Position numbers and translations under genes: made by a program. From positions 310,001-374,000 of the forward strand of contig NZ_BBXG01000009.1 in the NCBI RefSeq assembly GCF_001570605.1: a stretch of DNA of 64,000 nucleotides. Direction: 5' to 3'. Under the pieces are notes generated by a model, which was not told where the DNA came from, did no database searches, and saw only the letters and a list, made by a program, of their open reading frames with translations. This document shows, piece after piece, positions 16,879 through 27,872 of this stretch (positions are counted from its first letter, which is position 1; every line of letters starts with the position of its first letter). Source of the DNA: Herbidospora cretacea (GTDB lineage: Bacteria > Actinomycetota > Actinomycetes > Streptosporangiales > Streptosporangiaceae).

Positions 16879-16891
16879 CCGGATTTTCCGG
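16879..16891. promoter_or_regulatory. CCGGA-N3-TCCGG inverted repeat upstream of the regulator
   Basis: CCGGATTTTCCGG lies 125 bp upstream of the chosen regulator start and matches the palindromes downstream of the same gene. It is a candidate autoregulatory operator. It would be coding if translation began at 16916. Confidence 0.4.
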
Positions 16892-16966
16892 AATACCGTT
16901 CCGAGAAGCGCGGCACGGTCCTTTCCCATTATGTTGTGGCTGGTCAATGCCATTATGGACGTCGAA

Positions 16967-18238
16967 CTAGGCAAAAGGGGAAATCTCGCGTTCCACATCG
17001 GCGCCGAGGGCTCTGAGGCGCTGGGCGATGTCCGCGTGCCCCCGGTCGATGCGGTAGCCCGACTCGATCACCGTCTCGCCCTCGGCCGCCAGACCCGCCA
17101 GCACGAGCGCGATGCCCGACCGGAGGTCGTGCGCCTCGACGTGGGCGCCCTGCAGCGGGGTCGGCCCGTGGACGAGCGCCTGGCTGCCGTTCACCTCGAC
17201 CTTGGCGCCCATCTTGTTGAGCTCCTGGGCCAGCGCGAAGCGGCCGTCGAAGACGCGCTCGTGGATGTAGCTCGGGCCGTCGGCGAGCGTCGCCATCGCC
17301 ATCAGCTGCGGCTGGAGGTCGGTCGCGAAGCCGGGATAGGTGTCGGTGATCACGTTGATCGGCCGCAGCCCCCCGTCGCGGCGGGCGTGCACGACCGCGC
17401 CCTCCTGGAAGAACTCCACGCCCATCTGCTCCAGCTTCCACCGCACCACGCCGAGGTGTTCGAGGGAGGTGCCGAGCAGGGTGACCTCGCCCCCGGTGAT
17501 CGCGGCGGCCATCATGAACGCGCCCGCGTCGAGCCGGTCGGGCATGACGGTGTGTTCGACGGCCTTCAGCTCGCGGACGCCCTCGACGGTGATGAAGCCG
17601 GTGCCCTCGCCGCTGATGTTCGCGCCCATCTTGCGCAGCATCTCGATGACGTCGAGGACCTCGGGCTCCAGCGCGGCGTTCTCGATGACCGTCGTGCCCT
17701 GGGCCAGCGCGGCGGCCATGATGAGGTTCTCGGTGCCCGTGTGGGAGGGCCGGTCGAGATAGAGCGCGGCGCCGGTCAGCTGGGCGGCCTTGATGTGGAT
17801 CGCGCTCTCCTGCTCGTCGACCAGCGCGCCGAGCCGTTTGTAGCCGTTGTAGTGGAAGTCGAGGTTCCGGGCGCCCAGATTGCACCCGCCGACCCCCTCG
17901 ACGATGACCTCGCCGACCCGGTGGAGCAGCGCCGGCACGAACAGGATCACGCCGCGGAACCGCGACGCGATCTCCTCGGGCAGCACCGGGGAGCGCACCC
18001 CCGAGGCGTCGATGACGAGCGTGCGCTCCTCCTCGTGGAACTGCACCCGGGCGCCGACGGCCTCGGCGAGCTCGACCGCCCGGCGCACGTCCTCGATGAG
18101 GGGGACGTTGCGCAGGACCGTCCGGCCCTCTGCCGCCAGCAGGGCCGCCCCGATCATGGGCAGCACGGCGTTCTTCGCGCCCTGAACAAACGCGGTTCCA
18201 CGCAGCGCATTGCCACCGCGCACGCGGTAACGAACCAT
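16967..18238 (-). CDS. murA: UDP-N-acetylglucosamine 1-carboxyvinyltransferase
   Basis: Catalyses the first committed step of peptidoglycan synthesis, transferring enolpyruvate from PEP to UDP-GlcNAc. The 423-residue protein has QGAKNAVLPM (Lys of the K22 type), catalytic Cys119 in GGCNLGAR, GAR with the substrate Arg, DTYPGFATDLQPQ with the general-base Asp, and SGYRIDRGH near the C-terminus. Cys at the active-site loop means it should be alkylated by fosfomycin, unlike the Asp form of mycobacteria. ATG 18238 has a GAGGAGA ribosome binding site upstream. Whether the genome has another murA copy cannot be told. Confidence 0.95.
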   Translation of the reverse strand: MVRYRVRGGNALRGTAFVQGAKNAVLPMIGAALLAAEGRTVLRNVPLIEDVRRAVELAEAVGARVQFHEEERTLVIDASGVRSPVLPEEIASRFRGVILFVPALLHRVGEVIVEGVGGCNLGARNLDFHYNGYKRLGALVDEQESAIHIKAAQLTGAALYLDRPSHTGTENLIMAAALAQGTTVIENAALEPEVLDVIEMLRKMGANISGEGTGFITVEGVRELKAVEHTVMPDRLDAGAFMMAAAITGGEVTLLGTSLEHLGVVRWKLEQMGVEFFQEGAVVHARRDGGLRPINVITDTYPGFATDLQPQLMAMATLADGPSYIHERVFDGRFALAQELNKMGAKVEVNGSQALVHGPTPLQGAHVEAHDLRSGIALVLAGLAAEGETVIESGYRIDRGHADIAQRLRALGADVEREISPFA

Positions 18239-18694
18239 GAATGAGTCTCCTCGGTTGGGGGTGGAGAGGATGGTGCGGCAGGTGCGGTAGCCGGGTATCG
18301 GCCCACAGTAGCCGCTAGGCGGGGTCATTCGCGGCGAAACCACCCCTGCAAAGTCCGGCCCGTAAGGCCGTTAAAGGCCGCCACATAGCGACCCGGTGTT
18401 CTGACCTGGAATGCGAAGTTCCATGCCAATCATCCCGACATCAGCGCATGGAACAAGAACACCTGACCGGCCCGACCGAAACGCTTCGAAATCAGGCCCA
18501 AAACCGCTGTCTCTCCAGGTAGCGGCAGGTTGGCCCAGTCACGTGCACGCAGCCACGGACCGAAATCCAACTCGCCGCCACCACCGGCCGAGTGGCGCCA
18601 TCCGTCGCGTACCGACAGCGCGCCTTACCGGAATACCGCTCTTTCGCCTGTCCTTTCTGTCAGGACCAGGTGCCCGGATCAGCGAAAACGGGGA
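18239..18694. other. 456-bp intergenic region between purD and murA
   Basis: No protein-like frame was found. It contains a 7-bp inverted repeat TTCCATG (18419-18425) / CATGGAA (18447-18453) with a 21-bp spacer, and the weak hairpin at 18647-18670. The right end should hold the purD terminator and the left end the murA promoter. Confidence 0.5.
18647..18670 (-). terminator. possible purD terminator hairpin
   Basis: On the minus strand CCTGGTCCT pairs with AGGACAGG (one bulged G) across GACAGAA, 25 bp after the purD stop. No T tract follows, so efficiency is doubtful. Confidence 0.3.
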
Positions 18695-19912
18695 TCAACG
18701 CCCGGCGGCGATGTCCGTGCGGTGGAAGGAGCCGCGCATCTCGATGCGGTTCACGAGTTCGTAGGCGCGGGCGCGGGCCTCGGCGACCGTCTCGCCCGTG
18801 CCGACCACGTTGAGCACGCGCCCGCCGTTGGAGACGACCTCGCCGTCCCTGAAAGCGGTGCCGGCGTGGATGACGTAGGCGCCCTCGACCTCGGCGTCGA
18901 GGCCGTGGACGACGTCGCCCTTCACGGGGGTGTCGGGGTAGTTCTCGGCGGCGACGACCACGGTCACGGCCGCCCCCGGGCGGGACAGGATGGGGGGCTG
19001 GGACGCCAGTTCGCCGGTGGCGGCGGCCAGGAGCAGGTCGGCGAGGGGGGTCTCCAGGCGGTCGAGGACGACCTGGGTCTCCGGGTCGCCGAAGCGCGCG
19101 TTGAACTCGATGACCTTGGGGCCCTTGCTCGTGAGGGCGAGACCGGCGTAGAGGACGCCGGTGTAGGGCATGCCCCGGCGGGCCAGCTCGTTGACGGTCG
19201 GGGCCACGACGGTCGCCATGACCTCGTCGACCAGGCCCTCAGGGGCCCAGGTCAGCGGGGTGTAGGCGCCCATGCCGCCCGTGTTCGGGCCCTCGTCGCC
19301 GTCGTAGGCGCGCTTGAAGTCCTGGGCGGGCTGGAGCGCCACGGCGGTCTTGCCGTCGCACAGGGCGAACAGGGAGACCTCGGGGCCGTCGAGGTATTCC
19401 TCGATCACCACGCGCTCGCACGCGGCGGCGTGGGCCAGCGCGGCGGCGCGGTCGGTCGTGACGACGACGCCCTTGCCGGCTGCCAGGCCGTCGTCCTTCA
19501 CCACATAGGGCGGGCCGAACGCGTCGAGGGCGCCGGCGGCCTCTTCGGGGGTGGTGCAGGAGAAGGCGCGGGCGGTCGGGACGCCGGCCGCCTCCATCAC
19601 CGACTTGGCGAAGCTCTTGGAACCCTCGATCGCGGCGGGTTCGCGCGAGGGGCCGAAGCAGGGGATGCCGGCCGCGCGCACGGCGTCGGCGACCCCGGCG
19701 ACCAGGGGCGCCTCGGGGCCGATCACGACGAGGTCGGCCGCGAGATCGCGGGCCAGCGCCGCCACGGCGTCGCCGTCGAGAGGCGACACGTCGTGGAGCG
19801 ACGCCACCTCGCCGATGCCCGCGTTGCCGGGCGCGCAGTGCACCTCGGCGGGTCGGAGAGCACGGCAGATCGCGTGCTCGCGGCCTCCTGAACCGATCAC
19901 CAGAACTCGCAC
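18695..19912 (-). CDS. purD: phosphoribosylamine-glycine ligase (GAR synthetase)
   Basis: Second step of de novo purine synthesis: phosphoribosylamine, glycine and ATP give GAR. The 405-residue protein starts [14 protein letters not shown], the normal N-terminus for PurD, from GTG 19912. ATP-grasp features include [41 protein letters not shown] and [12 protein letters not shown] with Mg-binding acids. Long in-frame sequence upstream up to 20284 has no PurD similarity. The gene diverges from corA across a 260-bp region containing a short ORF. purA lies about 3.6 kb away, separated by corA and a phosphodiesterase. Confidence 0.95.
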   Translation of the reverse strand: MRVLVIGSGGREHAICRALRPAEVHCAPGNAGIGEVASLHDVSPLDGDAVAALARDLAADLVVIGPEAPLVAGVADAVRAAGIPCFGPSREPAAIEGSKSFAKSVMEAAGVPTARAFSCTTPEEAAGALDAFGPPYVVKDDGLAAGKGVVVTTDRAAALAHAAACERVVIEEYLDGPEVSLFALCDGKTAVALQPAQDFKRAYDGDEGPNTGGMGAYTPLTWAPEGLVDEVMATVVAPTVNELARRGMPYTGVLYAGLALTSKGPKVIEFNARFGDPETQVVLDRLETPLADLLLAAATGELASQPPILSRPGAAVTVVVAAENYPDTPVKGDVVHGLDAEVEGAYVIHAGTAFRDGEVVSNGGRVLNVVGTGETVAEARARAYELVNRIEMRGSFHRTDIAAGR

Positions 19913-20011
19913 CCACACATTCTCGCAGGCCCCAGAACCGCAGTTATCCTGGGACCCTGTGATATTTTGAGTTGGCTTTGCGGTGTCAAGAGGCGATTGG
20001 AGGTGGTACGG

Positions 20012-20116
20012 GTGTCTTCTGGCGATCCCGTCAGTACGTGCACGCGCACGTCTGACGTGCGCGACATCCCTCTCCATTTCCATATGACCGACGCCCGCAT
20101 GCCCGCGCCCGTGTAA
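20012..20116 (+). CDS. 34-codon upstream ORF (possible leader peptide) before corA
   Basis: GTG 20012 is preceded by GGAGG at 20000-20004 with an 8-bp spacer, an excellent initiation site. The frame reads [20 protein letters not shown] then [14 protein letters not shown] and stops at TAA 20116, 55 bp before corA. The DNA includes ACGTGC/GCACGT inverted copies (around 20035-20060) that could form hairpins. Mg2+-transporter leaders that sense translation (for example MgtL in enterobacteria) are known, and this could be an analogue. That role is inference; it may equally be a small independent protein. Confidence 0.4.
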   Translation: MSSGDPVSTCTRTSDVRDIPLHFHMTDARMPAPV

Positions 20117-20171
20117 GGGGTGACTCCGCTGTTCGCGTGGAGCATGTGAGCCCGGCTTCGAAGGGACCCTC

Positions 20172-21275
20172 ATGCGCTCCGCCACCCTCTTCCCCCGGAT
20201 TCGCGCTCCTCGTCCCGTCGTGGTCTCCACGGCGGGTGAGCCGAAGAAGTTCCCCTGTGTTCCGTCGAGCGACTCGCTCGTCACCTTCGGCGCCTACATC
20301 GGCGGCCGGAAGGTGGCCTGCGACGGGATAGCGCAGGCCGTCCAGCTGGTCCGCCAGCACAACGAAGACGCGCCGAAGCCCGAGGCCTACGTCTGGGTCG
20401 GGCTCTACGAGCCCGAGGCCCCCGAGGTCGAGTGGCTGGCCGAGACGTTCGGCCTCCACCCCCTCGCCGTCGAGGACGCGGTCAAGGCCCACCAGCGGCC
20501 GAAGGTGGAACGTTACGGCGACTCGCTGTTCGTCGTGCTGAAGACGGTCGCCTTCCTCGACCACGAGGTGCTGACCGAGTCGGCCGAGATCATCGCCACG
20601 GGCGAGATCATGGTGTTCGTCGGGCCCGACTTCGTGGTGACGGTGCGCCATGGCGCCCACAGCCCGCTCAGTGACGTGCGCGAGAAGCTGGAAGACAAGA
20701 CCAAGCTGCTCAACCGGGGGCCCGCCGGGGTCCTCCACGCGATCGCCGACCACGTCGTCGACAAGTACCTCTACGTCGCCGACCAGATGCAGGCCGAGCT
20801 CGAAGAGGTCGAGGCGGCGGTGTTCGCCGAGGTCAGCTCGCGTGACATCAACCGGATCTACCACCTCAAGCGCGAGATGCTGGAGCTCAAGCGGGCCGTC
20901 GCGCCGCTCTCGACGCCGTTCTCCCAGCTGTCGCAGCGCCGCATCATCCCGTCGGAGATGCGCGAGTACTTCCGTGACGTCTCCGACCACCTGTCGCGCG
21001 TCTGCGAGCAGGTCCAGTCGAGCAACGAGCTCTCCGACTCGATCCTGCAGGCCGCCTTGGCCCGCACGAACGCCCTGGCCAACGAGGACATGCGCAAGAT
21101 CTCCTCATGGGTGGCGATCCTGGCCGTGCCGACCATGATCGCGGGCATCTACGGCATGAACTTCGAGCACATGCCCGCGCTCGACGCGGTGTGGGGCTAT
21201 CCGGTCGTCGTCGGCGTCATGGTCGTCGCCTGCGCCCTGCTCCACCGCGCCTTCCGCCGCAACGGCTGGTTGTGA
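20172..21275 (+). CDS. corA: CorA-family divalent-cation channel
   Basis: A 367-residue protein with a large cytoplasmic alpha/beta N-terminal domain and a long coiled helix ([20 protein letters not shown] and the following region), then two C-terminal membrane helices. The selectivity motif is canonical: [13 protein letters not shown], after the first helix. CorA pentamers let Mg2+, or Co2+ and Ni2+ in some members, into the cell. An extra N-terminal 60 residues with [15 protein letters not shown] precede the domain. ATG 20172 has an AAGGGA upstream. A hairpin with TTTT follows the stop. Confidence 0.92.
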   Translation: MRSATLFPRIRAPRPVVVSTAGEPKKFPCVPSSDSLVTFGAYIGGRKVACDGIAQAVQLVRQHNEDAPKPEAYVWVGLYEPEAPEVEWLAETFGLHPLAVEDAVKAHQRPKVERYGDSLFVVLKTVAFLDHEVLTESAEIIATGEIMVFVGPDFVVTVRHGAHSPLSDVREKLEDKTKLLNRGPAGVLHAIADHVVDKYLYVADQMQAELEEVEAAVFAEVSSRDINRIYHLKREMLELKRAVAPLSTPFSQLSQRRIIPSEMREYFRDVSDHLSRVCEQVQSSNELSDSILQAALARTNALANEDMRKISSWVAILAVPTMIAGIYGMNFEHMPALDAVWGYPVVVGVMVVACALLHRAFRRNGWL

Positions 21276-21296
21276 AGCGCGGCCGCTGAGATCTCT

Positions 21297-21331
21297 CCCG
21301 CCGCGCCTTCGAGACGCGGCGGCCGATTTTC
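21297..21331 (+). terminator. intrinsic terminator of corA
   Basis: CCGCCGCG (21298-21305) pairs perfectly with CGCGGCGG (21315-21322) across a 9-nt loop, followed by CCGATTTTC. The T run touches the stop codon of the convergent phosphodiesterase gene. Confidence 0.7.
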
Positions 21332-22229
21332 AGACCGCCGCGACCGCTTTCACGGAACGCGGGAGCGGGATGCCGCGGGTCGCCCACAACTCCCGCATGC
21401 GGTCGGGATAGTCGGTCACGATCGCGGCCACGCCCAGGTCGAGCAGTTCGGCCGCCTCGGCGACGTCGTTGACCGTCCAGACCACCACGGGCAGGCCGCG
21501 CCGGGCCGCGCCCGTCATCAGGTGCTTGTCGACGAGGACCCGGTCGGGTGACAGCACGGTCGCGCCGACCGCCTCCGCCGCGCCGGCGATGTCGACCTCG
21601 AAGTCGCGGATGTCGAAGCCGGCCATCCACACGGGATCGATGGTCGCCGCCTCCACCAGCGCGTATCTGTTCGGCACGGCATCCCGCGCCGCCGCCAGGA
21701 CCCGCCAGTCGAAGCTCAGGACGGCCGAGTTGTCGATCCGGCGGTGCCTGGCCAGTTCGTCGAGCACCAGGTTGGTGAAGAGCTTCGGGTCGGCCGAGAG
21801 GTCGGGCCTCGTGGGGTCTGACTTGAGCTCGACGTTGAGCCGCACATGGTCGGCGCCGTAGGCGCTGACGAGCCCGAGCACCGCGCCCAGGGTGGGCATG
21901 CGGGTGTCGGGGCGGCCGACCTGGGTCAGCATGAACGGATCGTTGTCGCGCACGGGGCGGCGCACCCCCACGTCGAGGGTGCGCAGTTGCGAGAGGGTCA
22001 GCTGGTTGATCGGCCGGCCCACGAGTTGCTCGCCGCCGGTGTCGCGGCTGGTGATCGGGGAGACGGTCAGGTCATGACTGAGGACCAGCTGCTGGTCCGC
22101 GGTCAGTACGACGTCGAACTCAAGGGCGTCGACGCCGATCTCCAGCGCGTAGGCGAGACCGGGCAGGGTGTTCTCGGGCCGCAGGCCGCGGGCACCCCGG
22201 TGCCCGTGCAACTCAACAGGTCGATGCAC
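21330..22229 (-). CDS. glycerophosphodiester phosphodiesterase
   Basis: A 299-residue GDPD-family protein that hydrolyses glycerophosphodiesters to glycerol-3-phosphate and an alcohol. It has HRG at 10-12, PENT at 18-21, Glu37 and Asp39 in LEFD, His52 in LSHDL, and VELKS later. The last helices read LLDLGVAAIVTDYPD, usual for the family. No signal peptide is seen, so it is probably cytoplasmic. GTG 22229 was chosen because the TIM barrel begins immediately after it (VELHGHRGARG). It is downstream of purA on the same strand, but a strong 45-bp hairpin separates them. Confidence 0.9.
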   Translation of the reverse strand: MHRPVELHGHRGARGLRPENTLPGLAYALEIGVDALEFDVVLTADQQLVLSHDLTVSPITSRDTGGEQLVGRPINQLTLSQLRTLDVGVRRPVRDNDPFMLTQVGRPDTRMPTLGAVLGLVSAYGADHVRLNVELKSDPTRPDLSADPKLFTNLVLDELARHRRIDNSAVLSFDWRVLAAARDAVPNRYALVEAATIDPVWMAGFDIRDFEVDIAGAAEAVGATVLSPDRVLVDKHLMTGAARRGLPVVVWTVNDVAEAAELLDLGVAAIVTDYPDRMRELWATRGIPLPRSVKAVAAV

Positions 22230-22246
22230 AACCGCGAACCCTACAA

Positions 22247-22291
22247 GGCACGCCGGTCGGTCCCCTGTATTGGGGCTCCGATCGGCGTGCC
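22247..22291 (-). terminator. long hairpin between purA and the phosphodiesterase gene
   Basis: GGCACGCCG pairs with CGGCGTGCC at the base. Inner TCGG/CCGA and CCCC/GGGG pairs close a short AATACA loop. There is only a TTGT after it, so it may act as a terminator, a processing site or an mRNA stabiliser for purA. Confidence 0.6.
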
Positions 22292-22297
22292 CCCTGC

Positions 22298-24098
<1,801 letters not shown>

Positions 24099-24180
24099 AG
24101 CGGCTCCCGTTCTCGTGATCGGTCTTTGAACACTGTCTTACCAGTAGCGGCAAACCGTAATCATTTAGTCCTGCGTATGC

Positions 24181-24213
24181 CAAAGGCCCGAATCTTCGAC
24201 GATCCGGGCCTTC
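24181..24213 (-). terminator. terminator of the fructose-bisphosphate aldolase gene
   Basis: On the minus strand AAGGCCCG pairs with CGGGCCTT with extra ATC/GAT pairing inside, 13 bp after the stop. Only a short T stretch follows. Confidence 0.65.
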
Positions 24214-24225
24214 CGGTCATAGCAC

Positions 24226-25248
<1,023 letters not shown>

Positions 25249-25368
25249 CGAAAGTCAGCTCCAATGAGTGAGGATTGGCCTAGACCAGTATTCCGAAGCG
25301 TGCCCGGATGTGTGAAGCGCCCCGGCTTGCCGCGGGTTCACATCATGCCGGGGTACGCTCTTGTCGCG

Positions 25369-26067
25369 ATGGACCTCACGAATCTTCTCAGCGCCGAATG
25401 GTGGATCGTCACCTTCGGGCTCATCGGCATCCTCGTCATCATCTTCGCCGAGACCGGTCTTCTGATCGGCTTCTTCCTGCCCGGAGACTCGCTGCTGGTG
25501 GTGGCGGGAATGGGCGCGTCGGCGCAGGTGGCCTCGGCGGTCGGGCTCGACACGCCGTTCCCGCTGACGGTCCTGCTGATCGGTGCGCCCGTCTGCGCGA
25601 TCGCGGGGGCCCAGCTCGGTCACTACATCGGCGCGAAGGCGGGTCCCCGCCTGTTCGCCCGGCCCGAATCGCGGCTGTTCAAGCAGGAATACGTCGAGAA
25701 GGCGCAGCACTACTTCGAGAAGTTCGGCCCGGAGAAGGCCGTCGTGCTGGCCCGGTTCATCCCGATCGTGCGGACCTTCCTCAACCCGGTCGCCGGCATG
25801 CTGGGCATGAACCCCCGCCGCTTCCTCATCTGGAACATCGTCGGCGGCATCCTCTGGACCGACGGCCTGCTGATCTTCGGCTACTTCATCGGCAGCCGGA
25901 TCCCCAACGTCGACCGCTACATTTTGCCCGGCGCGGCGGTGATCATCCTGCTGTCGGTGATCCCGATCGTCCGCGAGATCATGAAGAACAAGAAGGCCGC
26001 CGCGGGCGCGCCTCCGGTCGTTCCCGGCACCGAGCCCAAGGGGAAGCACCACCGCGAGACGGCGTGA
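25369..26067 (+). CDS. DedA-family membrane protein
   Basis: A 232-residue integral membrane protein with about five helices and re-entrant segments. Characteristic motifs are FAETGLLIGFFLPGDSLLVVAG near residue 25, RFIPIVRTFLNPVAGMLGMN near 125 and GYFIGSRIP. DedA members flip or exchange phospholipids and undecaprenyl phosphate and support membrane homeostasis. ATG 25369 (MDLTNLLSAEWW) is preferred; ATG 25345 would add eight residues. TACGCT at 25354-25359 could be a -10 giving a nearly leaderless mRNA. Confidence 0.88.
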   Translation: MDLTNLLSAEWWIVTFGLIGILVIIFAETGLLIGFFLPGDSLLVVAGMGASAQVASAVGLDTPFPLTVLLIGAPVCAIAGAQLGHYIGAKAGPRLFARPESRLFKQEYVEKAQHYFEKFGPEKAVVLARFIPIVRTFLNPVAGMLGMNPRRFLIWNIVGGILWTDGLLIFGYFIGSRIPNVDRYILPGAAVIILLSVIPIVREIMKNKKAAAGAPPVVPGTEPKGKHHRETA

Positions 26068-26143
26068 CCCAAACCCGATAGCGGATCGTAATATCTTACT
26101 TTTTGGGACAGCTCGGTCTTCCCAAGCGGTTACCGTCAGAAGA

Positions 26144-26578
26144 GTGGGACGACATAGGTCCGATCCGTTGGGGATCGCCCGGATCGTGCTCATCGTGATC
26201 GCGGTATGCGCCTTGCTGTCGCTTGTCGTGGTGGGCGTCGTAGGGCTGCTCACCGCCACCGACCCCATCGAGGCCCCCGACACCCCTGTTCCCCCGGCGG
26301 CCTCCGCCCAGGCCGCGCGGACCGCCCCGGCGACCCTGCAGATCTCCTGCCAGGCCGAGAGCTGCCCGGTGTTCGTCCGGATCCCCGGCGGCGACGTGCT
26401 CTTCAACGGGCAGCTCACGAAGGGGGAGCAGGTCGCCTACTTCGACGGGAAGCTCGACGTCGTCCTCGACGACGCCTCACTCGTGAAGATCTGGGAGAAC
26501 GGCAAGCCGCGCCCCCCGGTTCCGCCCGGGGAGCCCGGCTCGTTCACCGTCACTAGAGGCCAAGGTCAGCCAAGCTGA
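26144..26578 (+). CDS. single-pass membrane protein with RodZ-like (DUF4115) extracellular domain
   Basis: A 144-residue protein from GTG 26144. Residues about 12-36 form a membrane helix (RIVLIVIAVCALLSLVVVGV), followed by a Pro/Ala linker. A domain from about 65 to 135 reads LQISCQAESCPVFVRIPGGD then LFNGQLTKGEQVAYFDGKLD. This resembles the beta-barrel C-terminal domain of RodZ, but the helix-turn-helix of RodZ is absent. Two Cys (SCQAESC) could form a disulfide. It may modulate wall synthesis at the membrane; that is inference. It overlaps convergent pyrE by 26 bp. Confidence 0.65.
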   Translation: MGRHRSDPLGIARIVLIVIAVCALLSLVVVGVVGLLTATDPIEAPDTPVPPAASAQAARTAPATLQISCQAESCPVFVRIPGGDVLFNGQLTKGEQVAYFDGKLDVVLDDASLVKIWENGKPRPPVPPGEPGSFTVTRGQGQPS

Positions 26579-27086
26579 ACGCCGAGCGGTAGGGCACCCC
26601 GGCGGTCGCCAGATTGTCGTCGCCCCCTCGGTGGACGATCGTCGCGATGCCCACCACGACCGCCCCCGCCTCGTTCAGCGCCTGTACGGCGGTCAGCACC
26701 GACCCGCCCGTCGTCGTCGTGTCCTCCACGGCCAGCACCCGGCGCCCGGCCACGTCGGGGCCCTCGACGCGGCGCTGGAGCCCGTGGGCCTTGCCCTCCT
26801 TGCGGACCACGAACGCGTCGAGCCGCCGCCCCCGCGCGGCGGCGGCGTGGAGCATCGCCGTGGCCACGGGGTCGGCGCCCAGCGTCAGCCCGCCGACCGC
26901 CTCGAAGCCGAGATCCTCGGTCAGGTCGAGCATCACCCGGCCCACCAGCGGCGCGGCCGTCCCGTCAAGGGTGATGCGGCGCAGGTCGACGTAGTAGTCG
27001 GCCTCCTTTCCCGACGAAAGGGTCACCCTGCCGTGCACGACGGCCTTGCTCTTGATCTCGTCCAGCAGAAGCTCTCGGTCAGTCAT
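26553..27086 (-). CDS. pyrE: orotate phosphoribosyltransferase
   Basis: Makes OMP from orotate and PRPP in pyrimidine synthesis. The 177-residue length is normal. It has LSSGKEADYYVDLRRITLDG, GGLTLGADPVATA, FVVRKEGKAHGLQRRVEG and the PRPP-binding motif VLAVEDTTTTGGSVL. The C-terminal segment ends DLATAGVPYRSAFSLADLGL or close to it, typical of actinobacterial PyrE. It is distant from other pyr genes here but stands in the fba neighbourhood often seen in actinobacteria. It diverges from the sigma factor gene over a region with inverted repeats. Confidence 0.93.
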   Translation of the reverse strand: MTDRELLLDEIKSKAVVHGRVTLSSGKEADYYVDLRRITLDGTAAPLVGRVMLDLTEDLGFEAVGGLTLGADPVATAMLHAAAARGRRLDAFVVRKEGKAHGLQRRVEGPDVAGRRVLAVEDTTTTGGSVLTAVQALNEAGAVVVGIATIVHRGGDDNLATAGVPYRSAFSLADLGL

Positions 27087-27114
27087 GACCCCCAGCGTAG
27101 GGACGTTCCAGGGG

Positions 27115-27131
27115 AGTCAGTTTTCCTGACT
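27115..27131. promoter_or_regulatory. inverted repeat AGTCAG-N5-CTGACT in the pyrE/sigma control region
   Basis: Perfect 6-bp arms with a TTTTC spacer lie between divergent pyrE and the sigma factor gene. A second inverted repeat, GGTCA-N4-TGACC at 27077-27090, covers the pyrE start codon. Either could be an operator. Confidence 0.35.
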
Positions 27132-27206
27132 GCTCATCGTCACGTTACAGACGGGCTCAGGAGCGGAATCATCAGGCGGTCAACCCCGGGTAATCGAGAG
27201 GTAACA

Positions 27207-27752
27207 TTGAGTGTCCAAATCGGGCAAAGCGACCCGCAATTGCTCGACGCCCTCCGGGCCGGCGACTCCGCCGCCTACGGCGCCCTCTACGAACGCCACC
27301 GCCCCGCCGCCCGCGCCCTCGCGCGGCACCTGCTCCGCCTCGGTTCCATCGACGACGCCGACGACATCGTCGCCGAGACCTTCACCCGCATCCTCGACCT
27401 GATCCGCCGGGGCGGCGGCCCGAGGGGGGAGTTCCGCCCCTACCTCCTGGCCGCCGTCCGCCGCGCCGTCTACGACCGGGCCGACCGCCGCGACGTCCCC
27501 ACCCACGAGATCGAGCGCTACGCCCCCGGTGAGCCCTTCGTCGACCCGGCGCTGGCGCGCTGCGAGCGGGCCGACGTCGCTCGGGCCTTCCAGTCGCTGC
27601 CCGAACGGTGGCGCGTGGTCCTGTGGCACACCGCCGTGGAAGACGCCCAGGCGGCCGAGATCGCCCCGCTCCTGGGTCTGACGGCCAACGGCGTAGCGGC
27701 GCTGGCCTACCGCGCGAGGAAGGGTCTGAGGGATGCGTACCTTCGCGCATAA
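27207..27752 (+). CDS. ECF-like sigma-70 family RNA polymerase sigma factor
   Basis: A 181-residue sigma factor with only region 2 (DAYGALYERHR to RILDLIRRGG, residues about 20-75) and region 4 (FQSLPERWRVVLWHTAVED to AYRARKGLRDAY, about 125-178), the layout of an ECF sigma. The start TTG 27207 has GAGAGG upstream. No anti-sigma factor gene is adjacent: the next gene is a NYN-domain protein 120 bp on. Promoter specificity and stimulus cannot be inferred. The -10-binding region 2.4 has DRADRRDVPTHE. Confidence 0.85.
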   Translation: MSVQIGQSDPQLLDALRAGDSAAYGALYERHRPAARALARHLLRLGSIDDADDIVAETFTRILDLIRRGGGPRGEFRPYLLAAVRRAVYDRADRRDVPTHEIERYAPGEPFVDPALARCERADVARAFQSLPERWRVVLWHTAVEDAQAAEIAPLLGLTANGVAALAYRARKGLRDAYLRA

Positions 27753-27872
27753 CAGAGGGCAGGAACTGGACAAAATGGTACGGTCGGCGAGGAGACAATC
27801 GGCGGGATTCCTCCTCGCGCCCTGAGCTGCCCGATTACCCTGAGACGGCCATGTTAAGGAAGGCGGTGTCGC

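Noticed and set aside
16888-18638. CCGGAATACCG found twice (16888 and 18628)
   Set aside because: Eleven bases in a GC-rich window can recur by chance, and the two copies have no shared position relative to gene starts.
18411-18764. Plus-strand 117-codon frame in the purD-murA gap
   Set aside because: Composition is not protein-like and it runs into the purD 3' end antisense.
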